DNA of 64,000 nucleotides from Pseudomonas sp. MIACH (lineage in GTDB: Bacteria; Pseudomonadota; Gammaproteobacteria; Pseudomonadales; Pseudomonadaceae): the NCBI RefSeq assembly GCF_001269925.1, contig NZ_LHVO01000066.1, forward strand, positions 42,420-106,419, in the 5' to 3' direction. The notes below the pieces were generated by a model that saw only the letters and a program-made list of their open reading frames with translations, had not been told where the DNA came from and did no database searches. Positions 8,783 to 17,482 of the stretch are shown one piece after another. Made by a program: the position numbers and the translations under genes. Positions within the stretch are counted from its first letter, which is position 1. Each line of letters begins with the position of its first letter.

Positions 8783-9583
8783 ATGATGAAAAAGTATCTT
8801 TCGATGCTGCTGCTCGGCGTCACCGCGCTGGTCGCGGCCAACGCCGCCCAGGCCGGTGCCATCGATGATGCGGTCAAGCGCGGCACGCTGAAAGTCGGCA
8901 TGGACCCGACCTACATGCCGTTCGAAATGACCGACAAACGTGGCGAAATCATTGGTTTCGAGGTTGATATCCTCAAGGCCATGGCCAAGTCCATGGGGGT
9001 CAAGCTGGAGCTGGTTTCCACGGGTTACGACGGCATCATTCCCGCGTTCCTGACCGGCAAGTTCGACATGATCGGTAGCGGCATGACCCTGACGCAGGAA
9101 CGCAACCTGCGCCTGAACTTCAGCGAACCCTTCATTGTGGTTGGCCAGACCCTGCTGATCCGCAAGGAGCTGGAAGGCACCATCAAGTCCTACAAAGACC
9201 TGAACGACGAAAAATACCGCCTGACCTCCAAGCTCGGCACCACCGGCGAGATGGTTGCCAAGAAGCTGATCTCCAAGGCCAAGTACCACGGCTATGACAA
9301 CGAGCAGGAAGGTGTGCTGGACGTGGTCAACGGCAAGGCCGATGCCTTTGTGTATGACGCGCCGTACAACGTGGTCGCCGAGAAAAAAGTCGGTAACGGC
9401 AAGCTGGTGTTCCTCGACGAACCCTTCACCTTTGAACCGTTGGCCTTCGGCCTGAAGAAGGGTGACTACGACAGCATCAACTTCATCAATAACTTCCTGC
9501 ACCAGATCAAGAACGACGGCACCTACGATCGCATCCATGACAAGTGGTTCAAGAGCTCCGAGTGGCTCAAGGACATGGAATAA
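8783..9583 (+). CDS. Amino-acid ABC transporter periplasmic binding protein (copy 2)
   Basis: This 266-residue SBP_bac_3 protein begins MMKKYLSMLLLG and has a signal peptide ending at AAQAGA. Its core motifs parallel copy 1 (GTLKVGMDPTYMPFEM, FDMIGSGMTLTQERN, DAFVYDAPYN, YDRIHDKWFK). It is the binding protein nearest the permease and ATPase genes, so it is probably the main receptor of this importer. The ATG at 8783 sits after CAGGGGA; a TTG three bases earlier and an ATG three bases later are possible alternatives. Differences from copy 1 cluster in residues around the ligand cleft (for example GYDGIIPAFL against PYTELLPGLK), so the two may differ in ligand preference. Confidence 0.92.
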   Translation: MMKKYLSMLLLGVTALVAANAAQAGAIDDAVKRGTLKVGMDPTYMPFEMTDKRGEIIGFEVDILKAMAKSMGVKLELVSTGYDGIIPAFLTGKFDMIGSGMTLTQERNLRLNFSEPFIVVGQTLLIRKELEGTIKSYKDLNDEKYRLTSKLGTTGEMVAKKLISKAKYHGYDNEQEGVLDVVNGKADAFVYDAPYNVVAEKKVGNGKLVFLDEPFTFEPLAFGLKKGDYDSINFINNFLHQIKNDGTYDRIHDKWFKSSEWLKDME

Positions 9584-9607
9584 GCGGGACTGTTTTCTGT
9601 TGTGAGG

Positions 9608-9627
9608 GGGCTTGATGTGGCAAGCCC
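9608..9627 (+). other. Intercistronic stem-loop between binding protein and permease genes
   Basis: GGGCTTG, a six-base loop and CAAGCCC form a 7-bp stem 24 bases after the binding-protein stop. Such hairpins often protect the abundant binding-protein message and lower expression of the downstream membrane gene. Confidence 0.5.
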
Positions 9628-9676
9628 GCTCGCCACCTCAGGTGTGCGTGCCACGATTCTTTTGGATGTTGAGTAA

Positions 9677-10636
9677 ATGAAACAGAAAAAAGCCCAATGG
9701 CCCTGGCACCTGCTGACCGTAGTCGTGCTGGTCGGCCTGGCCGGCGCCTTGTATTACGCCACCTCGCTGATGTCCTACGAATGGCGTTGGAACCGTGTCC
9801 CGCAATACTTCGCCTACCAGGCTGAAGAGTCCCAGCGCGCCGCAGACATCTCCACCGTCGTTGAACTGGTCCGTAAAGGCGATGTGGCCGAAGTCACGCT
9901 GCGCAACGATGCCGGCGTCGAGCAACGCGTGAGTGTGGCCGACAACAGCTTGCAAGTGGCGCGCGGCGACGATGTGGCCGAGGGCGATGTCATCGGTGTT
10001 AACCGCCACTGGGCATTGGGCCCCTTGATGTGGGGCTTGTGGACCACGTTGTGGCTGTCGGTGGTATCCGGGATCCTCGGCCTGGCGATTGGCCTGGCCA
10101 CGGGGTTGTGCCGACTCTCCACTAACCCGACCCTGCGCGATCTGTCGACGATCTACGTCGAACTGGTGCGTGGTACGCCGCTGTTGGTGCAGATTTTCAT
10201 TTTCTACTTCTTTATCGGCACGGTGCTCAACCTGTCCCGGGAGTTTGCCGGGATCGCCGCGCTGTCACTGTTCACGGGCGCGTATGTGGCGGAAATCGTC
10301 CGCGCCGGCGTGCAGTCCATCACCCGTGGTCAGAACGAAGCCGCGCGCTCCCTGGGCCTGAGTGCCAGCCAGTCGATGCGTCATGTGGTGCTGCCGCAGG
10401 CCTTCAAACGCGTGTTGCCGCCGCTGGCCGGGCAATTTATCAGCCTGGTGAAAGACACCTCGCTGGTCTCGGTGATCGCCATTACCGAACTGCTCAAAAG
10501 CGGTCGCGAAGTGATCACCACCTCGTTCTCGCCGTTTGAAATCCTGTTCTGCGTCGCAGGGTTGTACCTGCTGATCAACCTGCCGCTGTCGAAAATGGCC
10601 AGCCGGCTTGAGCGGAGGCTCGCCCAAAGTGATTGA
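9677..10636 (+). CDS. Amino-acid ABC transporter permease with N-terminal periplasmic insert
   Basis: This 319-residue inner-membrane permease belongs to the His/Glu/Gln/Arg/opine family. TM1 lies at about residues 10-30. About 80 soluble residues then follow, with no TM and beta-rich character (for example VAEVTLRND and EQRVSVAD), and the core membrane domain starts near residue 115. The EAA loop that docks on the ATPase is visible as EAARSLGLSASQSMRHVVLP near residue 221. Family members are usually 215-250 residues, so the N-terminal insert is the notable feature. The stop overlaps the GTG start of the ATPase gene. Confidence 0.92.
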   Translation: MKQKKAQWPWHLLTVVVLVGLAGALYYATSLMSYEWRWNRVPQYFAYQAEESQRAADISTVVELVRKGDVAEVTLRNDAGVEQRVSVADNSLQVARGDDVAEGDVIGVNRHWALGPLMWGLWTTLWLSVVSGILGLAIGLATGLCRLSTNPTLRDLSTIYVELVRGTPLLVQIFIFYFFIGTVLNLSREFAGIAALSLFTGAYVAEIVRAGVQSITRGQNEAARSLGLSASQSMRHVVLPQAFKRVLPPLAGQFISLVKDTSLVSVIAITELLKSGREVITTSFSPFEILFCVAGLYLLINLPLSKMASRLERRLAQSD

Positions 10637-11363
10637 AGTCCGCGATCTGGTAAAAGTCTTCGATACCCGTGGGCACGTGGTGCGCGCGGTGGACCATGTG
10701 ACCACCCAGGTGGCCAAGGGTGAAGTGCTGGTGGTGATCGGCCCGTCCGGCTCCGGCAAGTCCACGTTCCTGCGTTGCCTCAACGGCCTGGAGGAGTTCG
10801 ATTCGGGTTCGGTGAGCATCGACGGCCTGCAACTGGCCGATCCGAAAACCGATGTGAACGCCTATCGCCGTGAAGTCGGCATGGTGTTCCAGCACTTCAA
10901 CCTGTTCCCCCACATGACCGTGTTGGAAAACCTGTGCCTGGCGCAAAAAGTCGTGCGCAAGCGCGGCAAGAAGGAGCGCGAAGCCAAGGCCCTGGCGCTG
11001 CTGGAAAAGGTCGGCATTGCGCAGAAAGCCAACGAGTTTCCATCACGGCTTTCCGGCGGACAGCAACAGCGCGTGGCGATTGCCCGGGCGTTGGCGATGG
11101 AGCCCAAGGTGATGTTGTTCGACGAACCCACCTCGGCCCTCGATCCGGAAATGGTCGGCGAAGTGCTGGATGTCATGAAGACCCTGGCCCTTGAAGGCAT
11201 GACCATGGTCTGCGTCACCCACGAGATGGGCTTTGCCCGTGAAGTGGCGGATCGGGTGCTGTTCTTCGATCACGGCAAATTGCTGGAAGATGCAGCTCCG
11301 GCCGAGTTCTTCGCGGCGCCCAAAGATCCACGGGCCCAGGCGTTCCTGCGTCAGGTTCTATAA
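10629..11363 (+). CDS. Amino-acid ABC transporter ATP-binding protein
   Basis: This 244-residue cytoplasmic ATPase powers the importer. It has Walker A GPSGSGKST near residue 38, a Q-loop (VFQHFNLFPH), the ABC signature LSGGQQQR near 140, Walker B VMLFDEPTSALD near 160 and the switch His in VCVTHEMGFA. I chose the GTG inside the permease stop (GTGATTGA) because GGAGG lies ten bases upstream and the protein then begins MIEVRDLVKVF, as in homologues. A TTG 21 bases earlier is open but lacks a ribosome site. It is the last gene of the four-gene transporter cluster and converges on a chemoreceptor gene 27 bases away. Confidence 0.94.
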   Translation: MIEVRDLVKVFDTRGHVVRAVDHVTTQVAKGEVLVVIGPSGSGKSTFLRCLNGLEEFDSGSVSIDGLQLADPKTDVNAYRREVGMVFQHFNLFPHMTVLENLCLAQKVVRKRGKKEREAKALALLEKVGIAQKANEFPSRLSGGQQQRVAIARALAMEPKVMLFDEPTSALDPEMVGEVLDVMKTLALEGMTMVCVTHEMGFAREVADRVLFFDHGKLLEDAAPAEFFAAPKDPRAQAFLRQVL

Positions 11364-11390
11364 GGCCCAGGTCTTTGAAAGCGGGGAGCG

Positions 11391-13298
11391 TCACACCTTG
11401 AACCTCCCCACGCACTGCTGCAAATCCGTTCCCAGTCGCGCCAGTTCGATACTGGCCGCCGCCGTCTGTGCGCTGGCGGCGGCGGTTTGCTCCGAGGCGT
11501 CGCGGACTTTCAACACACTGCGATTGATCTCTTCGGCCACTGCGCTTTGCTCCTCTGCCGCTGCGGCGATCTGCGGGTTCATTTCCTGGATGACCGCCAC
11601 CGTGCGGGCGATCTCCGTGAGGGAGTCCCCAGCGTTGCGGGCCAGGCCGACGCTGTTCTCGGTCAGGGTGCGGCTGTAGTCCATGATGTCGGCTACCTGT
11701 TGTGTACCGCTGTGCAGGCCTCCAATCAGCTCTTCGATTTCCTCTGCGGATTGCTGGGTGCGTTGGGCGAGACCGCGCACCTCATCGGCGACCACCGCAA
11801 ATCCTTGACCGGCTTCGCCGGCCCGTGCGGCTTCTATCGCGGCATTGAACGCCAGCAGGTTGGTCTGCTGTGAAACCGACTTGATCACGTCCAGCACACT
11901 GCTGATTTTCTGGCTTTCCCTTTGCAGGCCCAGCATGGCTTGGCCTGCGCGCGCCATTTCATGGGCCAGGTGCTCAATTTGCGCCACCGCATCGGTCACG
12001 ACCTGGTCACCCAGTTCAGTCTGTTGATTGGCCTCGCCAGCCGCGATCGAAGCCTGCTCGGCATGGCGCGCGACCTCTTGGGCGGTGGCGAGCATCTGGT
12101 TCATCGCGGTGGCGACCTGCTCGGTTTCATCGCGCTGATCATTTACGCCTGCGCGAGTTTGTTCGGTCACGGTGGAAAGCTCTTCGGCGGCGCTGGCGAT
12201 TTGTCGCGCGTTGTCGCTGATGTTGCCGATCAGCCCCCGCAGGTTAAGCGTCATTTCGCTCATGCTCCTTTGCAACTGGCCCAATTCATCCCGGCGTCGG
12301 GTCTGCACATCGTGGCTCAAGTCGCCCTGGGCAATGCGATTGGCCACTGTCAGCGCCTTGCGCAACGGCCTGACGATCTGCCCGGCGATCAGCCAGGCGG
12401 CCAGGGTGCCGAAGAGCAACGCGGCGCCAGTAACCCCCAGGGTCTGGGTGCGGGCTTGCTCGGCTTCATTGTCGCGGCGTTGGGTCTGGTCCTGGCTCAG
12501 CAGATCGCTTTGCCCGAGCAGTTGGTCCAGCTGCTGCTCCAACTGGTTTTGCGTGTTCTCGGTGGCGAGCTGGGTTTCCTTCAGGCGTGTCAGGTGGGTG
12601 CGAATGCTGAGCACGGCATTTTTCAGCGTGCTGCTATCGACCGGCAGTTTGGCCACGGCCGCCTGAGCGGTTTCGAGGTTGCGTTCGGCGTCGCTGACGG
12701 CCTGGGCGTAGGCATCCAGCGAACTGGCGGCCCAGGCGGCGCTCTGGGCGCGATCTTCGGCCTGTTCGATGGCCTGGCGCAGGTCTTCGATGGCATCCAG
12801 GGCCTTGGTGTCCTCCTGGTCCGGCAGATCGCTTGCCAGTTGTGCCAGCACATCGCCGGTTCGCGCGCTGCTCTGCTTGAGTTGCTCTCGGGCATTTTCG
12901 CGTTGCTCGACCAGCGAGGGCACATCCTTGAGGGTGGTTTTGAAACTCGCACTGATGCGGGCCATCTCCTTCAGGTACTCAATGGATTTTGGCGCTTTTA
13001 GCCGTGGCGAAAGCTCCACCAGCAGTCCGTCGATCTTTACCGTGCTCACGCTCAACTTATTGAAGCTGGCGCTATCGTCCAGGGTGCGGTAAACGATCCT
13101 GTCGGCCCGCAGTTCTTCGCCAGTCACCGCCAATTGCGCGAGCACTGTCAGTGTTTGCGAGCGGTAAAGGGATGCAGCCAGCGCCTGCCAGCCAGTCACG
13201 GCAATCACAAGGCTCAACGCCAGGACCAGGGAGAAGCCCAGGACCAGTTTGAGGGTGACACTGGCGTCACCGAGCAGGTGAGTCATTCGACGAAGCAT
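11391..13298 (-). CDS. Methyl-accepting chemotaxis protein, HBM-like sensor domain (1)
   Basis: This 635-residue transmembrane chemoreceptor has TM1 at about residues 17-38 and a periplasmic, almost purely helical ligand domain at about 40-285. TM2 follows at about 290-310, then a HAMP domain and the cytoplasmic signalling domain. The hairpin tip reads NLLAFNAAIEAARAGEAGQG, close to the universal receptor tip. The length and helical nature of the ligand domain fit the helical bimodular (HBM) type, whose known members bind organic acids. The ligand here cannot be assigned. The gene lies 165 bases downstream of a paralogue on the same strand. Confidence 0.9.
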   Translation of the reverse strand: MLRRMTHLLGDASVTLKLVLGFSLVLALSLVIAVTGWQALAASLYRSQTLTVLAQLAVTGEELRADRIVYRTLDDSASFNKLSVSTVKIDGLLVELSPRLKAPKSIEYLKEMARISASFKTTLKDVPSLVEQRENAREQLKQSSARTGDVLAQLASDLPDQEDTKALDAIEDLRQAIEQAEDRAQSAAWAASSLDAYAQAVSDAERNLETAQAAVAKLPVDSSTLKNAVLSIRTHLTRLKETQLATENTQNQLEQQLDQLLGQSDLLSQDQTQRRDNEAEQARTQTLGVTGAALLFGTLAAWLIAGQIVRPLRKALTVANRIAQGDLSHDVQTRRRDELGQLQRSMSEMTLNLRGLIGNISDNARQIASAAEELSTVTEQTRAGVNDQRDETEQVATAMNQMLATAQEVARHAEQASIAAGEANQQTELGDQVVTDAVAQIEHLAHEMARAGQAMLGLQRESQKISSVLDVIKSVSQQTNLLAFNAAIEAARAGEAGQGFAVVADEVRGLAQRTQQSAEEIEELIGGLHSGTQQVADIMDYSRTLTENSVGLARNAGDSLTEIARTVAVIQEMNPQIAAAAEEQSAVAEEINRSVLKVRDASEQTAAASAQTAAASIELARLGTDLQQCVGRFKV

Positions 13299-13426
13299 GA
13301 TTAACCTCCGACAAGTGAACAGTGAGCGTTCTCAAGGTGCGCAGGCACGTTGAGCTGAGTGAAACGCTAGTTCTCTTGGCGCAGGAATGAGGCTGATAAA
13401 CGCGTAGGAAATTTCACAGGCTGCAG

Positions 13427-13451
13427 GCGGCGACCCAGGGCAGGTCGCCGC
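13427..13451 (-). terminator. Hairpin downstream of chemoreceptor 2
   Basis: GCGGCGACC and GGTCGCCGC pair into a 9-bp GC-rich stem with a 7-base loop, 12 bases past the stop of the chemoreceptor gene. No T-run follows on the minus strand, so termination is likely but not certain. Confidence 0.5.
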
Positions 13452-13463
13452 GCGGGGAAGGGG

Positions 13464-15380
13464 TCAGATCCGGAAACGGCCAACCAGTGTTTGCAGATGG
13501 GTGCCCAGGCGCGCCAGCTCGGTACTCGACGCGGCGGTCTCTTCGCTGGCCGCCGCCGTCTGTTCCGAGATATCGCGCACATTCAACACGCTGCGGTTGA
13601 TCTCTTCAGCCACGGCGCTTTGCTGCTCGGCGGCGGTGGCGATCTGGGAGTTCATCGCCTGGATGGTTGAGACCGTACGAGTGATGTTCTCCAGGGTGGT
13701 GCCGGCGCGGCGAGTCAGCTCGACACTGCTGTCGGTGAGGCCACGGCTATTGTCCATGATGTTCGCCACCTGCTGGGTGCCGCTTTGCAGGCCGACAATC
13801 AGCTCTTCGATTTCTTCGGTGGACTTTTGGGTGCGCTGGGCCAGGCTGCGCACTTCATCGGCCACCACTGCGAAACCGCGTCCGGCTTCACCGGCACGCG
13901 CGGCTTCAATCGCCGCGTTCAGGGCCAGCAGGTTGGTTTGCTGTGCCACCGACTTGATCACGTCGAGCACGCTGCCGATCTTGTCGCTTTCGCGTTTGAG
14001 ATGGCCCATGGCCTCGGTGGAGTTACCCACTTCGGTGGCCAGGCGTTCGATCTGGGCGATGGCTTCGCCGACGACCTTGTCGCCTTCGCGCGCCTGCTGG
14101 TCTGCGGCCAGGGCGGCTTCAGAGGCTTCCTCGGCGTTGCGTGCCACTTCCTGCACGGTGGCGGCCATTTCATTCATGGCGGTGGCCACCTGGTCGGTCT
14201 CGACCTTCTGGCTGTTGACCCCGGCGCTGGTCTGTTCGGTCACCGCCGACAGCTGTTCGGCGGCGCTGGCGATCTGGGTGACGCCGTCGCTGATGCCGCC
14301 GATCAACTCGCGCAGGCCCACCGTCATGCTTTGCATGGCGCGTTGCAGTTGCCCCAGCTCATCCTGGCGCAGTGAAATGAGGTCTTGGCTCAGGTCGCCT
14401 GAAGCTACGCGTTCTGCAACTTTGAGGGTCTGGTTCAGCGGGAGGATGATCTGCCGCGTGATGGCCCAGGCAGCGACCAGTCCGAAGATCAACGCGAGCG
14501 CGGTGGCCAGCAGCAACAGGTTCTTGGCCTGCGCCGCGTCGGTATCGCGCACGACGGTTTGGGAGAGGGTCAGTTTTTTACTGCGGTCGAGCAGGATATC
14601 GCCCTGTTCGCCCATCTTTTTCATGGCCGCGGCAGTCGTCACCTGGGAGTCACGGTATTGGCTGACAGCGGCGCGATAGGCCTGCAGCGACACGCTGGCC
14701 TGTTGCAGGTTGGTTGCGTATTGCTCAGGCAACGTACCGTTGAGGGCGGCGATTTTCTTCAGGGCATTGTCGATGGCGTCCAACGCCGGCTGTTCGGCTT
14801 CAACCTTGCCGCTGTAGGTGTAGCCGCGCACCTGGAACCGCGCCTGCTGGATCAGCTTGCTCAGCCCGACCACGCTGTCGAACTGGGTAACGCTGTCGCC
14901 TTGCAGCAGGGCTTTTTCGATCTCGCTGATCTTGATCACCGCGTTGTCAGCAGTATCGCCCAGCTTGCTGCGGGCGTTTTCGCGGTTGGCGCCGGCCTGA
15001 ACCATGTCGTCGAATGCGCGCTTGTATTGATCGATGGCTGTCAGCTGCTCGTCCACCAGCAAATTGTCGGCAGGTTGATCGATCAAGGTATCGGCGGTTT
15101 TCAGGCCGTTTTGCAGTTTGCCAATCAGCTCGTTGACTTCCGTCGGGCCCTGTTCGCCCCGGCGCATTTCGTAGTCCAGGCGAGCCAGGCGCAGGTCCTT
15201 GGTGAGCTCGTTGACGCTGGAAATGTAGCCCAGCTTGTCGCCCCGGCTGATCACGCTGCCCAGGCCGGACCAGCCGGTGAAGGTGATCATCAGGGTCAAG
15301 AGTAATACCAAGCCAAAGCCTACGCCCAGCTTGGTTTTGACGCTGACATTCCCCAGTTTCTCGGCTAACCAACGATACAT
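13464..15380 (-). CDS. Methyl-accepting chemotaxis protein, HBM-like (McpS-like) (2)
   Basis: This 638-residue chemoreceptor starts MYRWLAEKLGNVSVKTKLG. I prefer this ATG over an in-frame start 39 bases upstream because AGGGGAG lies just before it. TM1 is at about 20-40, an all-helical periplasmic domain follows to about residue 285, then TM2, HAMP and the signalling tip NLLALNAAIEAARAGEAGRG. The N-terminus and the ligand domain (for example LTKDLRLARLDYEMRRGEQG) resemble the HBM receptor McpS of P. putida, which senses TCA-cycle acids. That makes organic acids a reasonable but unproven guess. The signalling part is much closer to receptor 1 than the sensor part is. Confidence 0.91.
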   Translation of the reverse strand: MYRWLAEKLGNVSVKTKLGVGFGLVLLLTLMITFTGWSGLGSVISRGDKLGYISSVNELTKDLRLARLDYEMRRGEQGPTEVNELIGKLQNGLKTADTLIDQPADNLLVDEQLTAIDQYKRAFDDMVQAGANRENARSKLGDTADNAVIKISEIEKALLQGDSVTQFDSVVGLSKLIQQARFQVRGYTYSGKVEAEQPALDAIDNALKKIAALNGTLPEQYATNLQQASVSLQAYRAAVSQYRDSQVTTAAAMKKMGEQGDILLDRSKKLTLSQTVVRDTDAAQAKNLLLLATALALIFGLVAAWAITRQIILPLNQTLKVAERVASGDLSQDLISLRQDELGQLQRAMQSMTVGLRELIGGISDGVTQIASAAEQLSAVTEQTSAGVNSQKVETDQVATAMNEMAATVQEVARNAEEASEAALAADQQAREGDKVVGEAIAQIERLATEVGNSTEAMGHLKRESDKIGSVLDVIKSVAQQTNLLALNAAIEAARAGEAGRGFAVVADEVRSLAQRTQKSTEEIEELIVGLQSGTQQVANIMDNSRGLTDSSVELTRRAGTTLENITRTVSTIQAMNSQIATAAEQQSAVAEEINRSVLNVRDISEQTAAASEETAASSTELARLGTHLQTLVGRFRI

Positions 15381-15459
15381 GCTGCGAACTCCCCTGGAAC
15401 AAGGCTTTGACTTATTCACGGGTTATCGGCCTGCATACGGAATTCTGTAGCGACGCTGT

Positions 15460-15556
15460 CCCCTGTGGGAGGGGGTTTGCTCCTGATCGCTGTGGGTCAG
15501 TCAGCACTTCTGATACTGAACCACCGCCATCGGGAGCAAGCCCCCTCCCACAGGGG
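15460..15556. repeat. REPIN 1 (paired inverted REP)
   Basis: Two REP arms face each other: CCCCTGTGGGAGGGGGTTTG at the left and the matching CAAGCCCCCTCCCACAGGGG at the right, separated by about 57 bases. The family recurs at 34336, 36781, 38948, 46596 and 62512. It lies between the start of a chemoreceptor gene and the end of rsmE. Confidence 0.85.
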
Positions 15557-15569
15557 AACAGCGGTGGGT

Positions 15570-16277
15570 TCAGAACAGGCGAGAGAGCAGGGCGGTGACG
15601 GCCGTTTCGACGCGTAGGATGCGCGCACCCAATTGCACTGGCTGCAAGCCGGCCTTGGCCAGCAAATCCACTTCGTAGGGAATCCAGCCGCCTTCCGGGC
15701 CGATCGCCAGGGTGACCGGTTCGTCCAGGCCGCGTGGGCAGGGTGGGTAGTCGCCGGGATGGCCAATCAGGCCAAGGGTGCCTTCGGTCATGGCTGGCAG
15801 GCGATCTTCGACGAAAGGTTTGAAGCGCTTTTCGATAATGATCTCGGGCAGCACCGTGTCCCGCGCCTGTTCCAGGCCGAGGATCAGTTGCTCGCGAACG
15901 GCCTCGGGTTCCAGGAACGGCGTTTGCCAGAAGCTCTTTTCCACCCGATAACTGTTGACCAGCACCACTTTCGGCACACCCATGGCCGCCACGGTTTGCA
16001 GCACCCGGCGCAGCATTTTCGGGCGTGGCAGGGCCAGCAGCAGGGTCAGGGGCAGTTTGGCCGGTGGTGGTTGGTCGAAGCTCACTTGCAGTTCGGCTTC
16101 GTGGGCTTCCAGGCGCAGCAGCTGCGCGTTGCCCATCAACCCGCCAATGCGTCCGACCCGCAGGCTATCGCCTACAGCGGCGCGGTGGACTTCCTGCATA
16201 TGCACCAGGCGCCGGTCACGCAGGATCACCCGGTCGGCCGCAATGAAGTCGGCATCGAACAGCAGCAGCAGGTTCAC
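15570..16277 (-). CDS. rsmE: 16S rRNA (uracil1498-N3)-methyltransferase
   Basis: This 235-residue SPOUT-class enzyme methylates U1498 of 16S rRNA with S-adenosylmethionine. The N-terminal PUA-like domain carries HMQEVHRAAVGD near residue 25. The C-terminal knot motifs IGPEGGW near residue 192 and LGARILRVETA near 216 form the SAM pocket. The ATG overlaps the tatC stop by four bases, so it is the last gene of the tat operon. Length and motifs are normal. Confidence 0.94.
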   Translation of the reverse strand: MNLLLLFDADFIAADRVILRDRRLVHMQEVHRAAVGDSLRVGRIGGLMGNAQLLRLEAHEAELQVSFDQPPPAKLPLTLLLALPRPKMLRRVLQTVAAMGVPKVVLVNSYRVEKSFWQTPFLEPEAVREQLILGLEQARDTVLPEIIIEKRFKPFVEDRLPAMTEGTLGLIGHPGDYPPCPRGLDEPVTLAIGPEGGWIPYEVDLLAKAGLQPVQLGARILRVETAVTALLSRLF

Positions 16278-17065
16278 GGCTGGGTCGCTGGCGGCTGGTC
16301 GTCGTCGGCGGGTTGGTCATCCGGGTGATCGCCACGCTTGCTGATCAAGCCGCTGAACAGGATGCCAATCTCGAACAGCATCCACATCGGCACGGCCAGC
16401 AGGGTCTGGGAGAAGATGTCCGGCGGCGTGAGGATCATGCCGACCACGAAGCAGCCGATAATCACATACGGGCGGATCTTCTTCAGGTACTGCACGTTGA
16501 CCACGCCGATCCACACCAGCAACACCACGGCCACCGGGATTTCGAAGGCGACGCCAAAGGCGAAGAACAGCGTCATCACGAAGTCGAGGTAGCTGGTGAT
16601 GTCGGTCATCATCTCCACGCCGGCCGGGGTAGCGGCGGCGAAGAACTTGAAGATCAACGGGAACACCAGGAAGTAGGCGAAGGCCATGCCGGTGTAGAAC
16701 AGCAGGATGCTCGATACCAGCAAGGGCACTGCGATGCGCTTCTCATGCTTGTACAGGCCCGGCGCGATAAAGCCCCAGATCTGATGCAGGATCACCGGGA
16801 TCGCCAGGAACAGCGAGACCATCATCGTCAGCTTCAACGGCGTGAGGAACGGCGATGACACATCGGTGGCGATCATCGTCGCACCGGCCGGCAGGTACTG
16901 GCGCAGCGGCGTGGAGACGAAGGTGTAGATCTGCTGGGTGAAGGCGAACAGCCCGGCAAAAATGATGAAGATTGCCGCGACGCAACGCAGCAGGCGGGTC
17001 CGCAGCTCGGTGAGGTGCGAGACCAGCGGCATATGCTGGTCGTTTTCCGGTTTATCAGCGCTCAT
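16274..17065 (-). CDS. tatC: Sec-independent protein translocase TatC
   Basis: TatC (263 residues) is the multi-spanning receptor that, with TatB, recognises twin-arginine signal peptides on folded cargo. The N-terminal signature LVSHLTELRTRLLRC near residue 14 and six hydrophobic segments are visible. FLTPLKLTM near residue 72 and the region around FAFGVAFEIPVAV near 165 match the family. The C-terminus is rich in Asp and Gln. It overlaps tatB by four bases at its start and rsmE by four bases at its end. Confidence 0.96.
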   Translation of the reverse strand: MSADKPENDQHMPLVSHLTELRTRLLRCVAAIFIIFAGLFAFTQQIYTFVSTPLRQYLPAGATMIATDVSSPFLTPLKLTMMVSLFLAIPVILHQIWGFIAPGLYKHEKRIAVPLLVSSILLFYTGMAFAYFLVFPLIFKFFAAATPAGVEMMTDITSYLDFVMTLFFAFGVAFEIPVAVVLLVWIGVVNVQYLKKIRPYVIIGCFVVGMILTPPDIFSQTLLAVPMWMLFEIGILFSGLISKRGDHPDDQPADDDQPPATQP

Positions 17066-17472
17066 GGGGCTCGCGGCGGCAATGTAGGGTCATGGGGCGC
17101 GGGCGACGCAACGGGCGTCGGCGCAGGCTCGGTTGGGGCAGTCGGGATCGGGGCGACGGGCGGGATTTCAACCGCAGGTGCGATGCTGTGCTCGGCCACA
17201 GGCTCCACCGGCTTGGTGGGTTCCTGTACCGGCGACAGTATTTTCCGGGCTTCCTGCTCCAACGACAGAATATGTTCGTTGTGCAGTTGGCGGCGGATCT
17301 CGTCGGCGCCGATTTCCCGTTCAACTTCCTGTTTGATGGCGTTGAAACTGCGTTTCAGGCGCCCGATCCACAGGCCGGCCGTGCGTGCGGCACCGGGCAG
17401 GCGTTCTGGCCCGAGTACCAACAAGGCAACAAGGCCGACGAGCAGCAGTTCAGAGAAGCTGATACCAAACAT
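17062..17472 (-). CDS. tatB: Sec-independent protein translocase TatB
   Basis: This 136-residue subunit pairs with TatC in the cargo-binding complex. A single N-terminal TM (MFGISFSELLLVGLVALLV) leads into the hinge LGPERLP, which has the Glu-Arg typical of TatB. An amphipathic helix follows (about residues 30-60), then a Pro/Ala/Thr-rich tail. The tail (from about residue 85) is low-complexity and likely disordered. The gene lies between tatA and tatC in one operon. Confidence 0.95.
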   Translation of the reverse strand: MFGISFSELLLVGLVALLVLGPERLPGAARTAGLWIGRLKRSFNAIKQEVEREIGADEIRRQLHNEHILSLEQEARKILSPVQEPTKPVEPVAEHSIAPAVEIPPVAPIPTAPTEPAPTPVASPAPHDPTLPPRAP

Positions 17473-17482
17473 TAGTCAGTGC

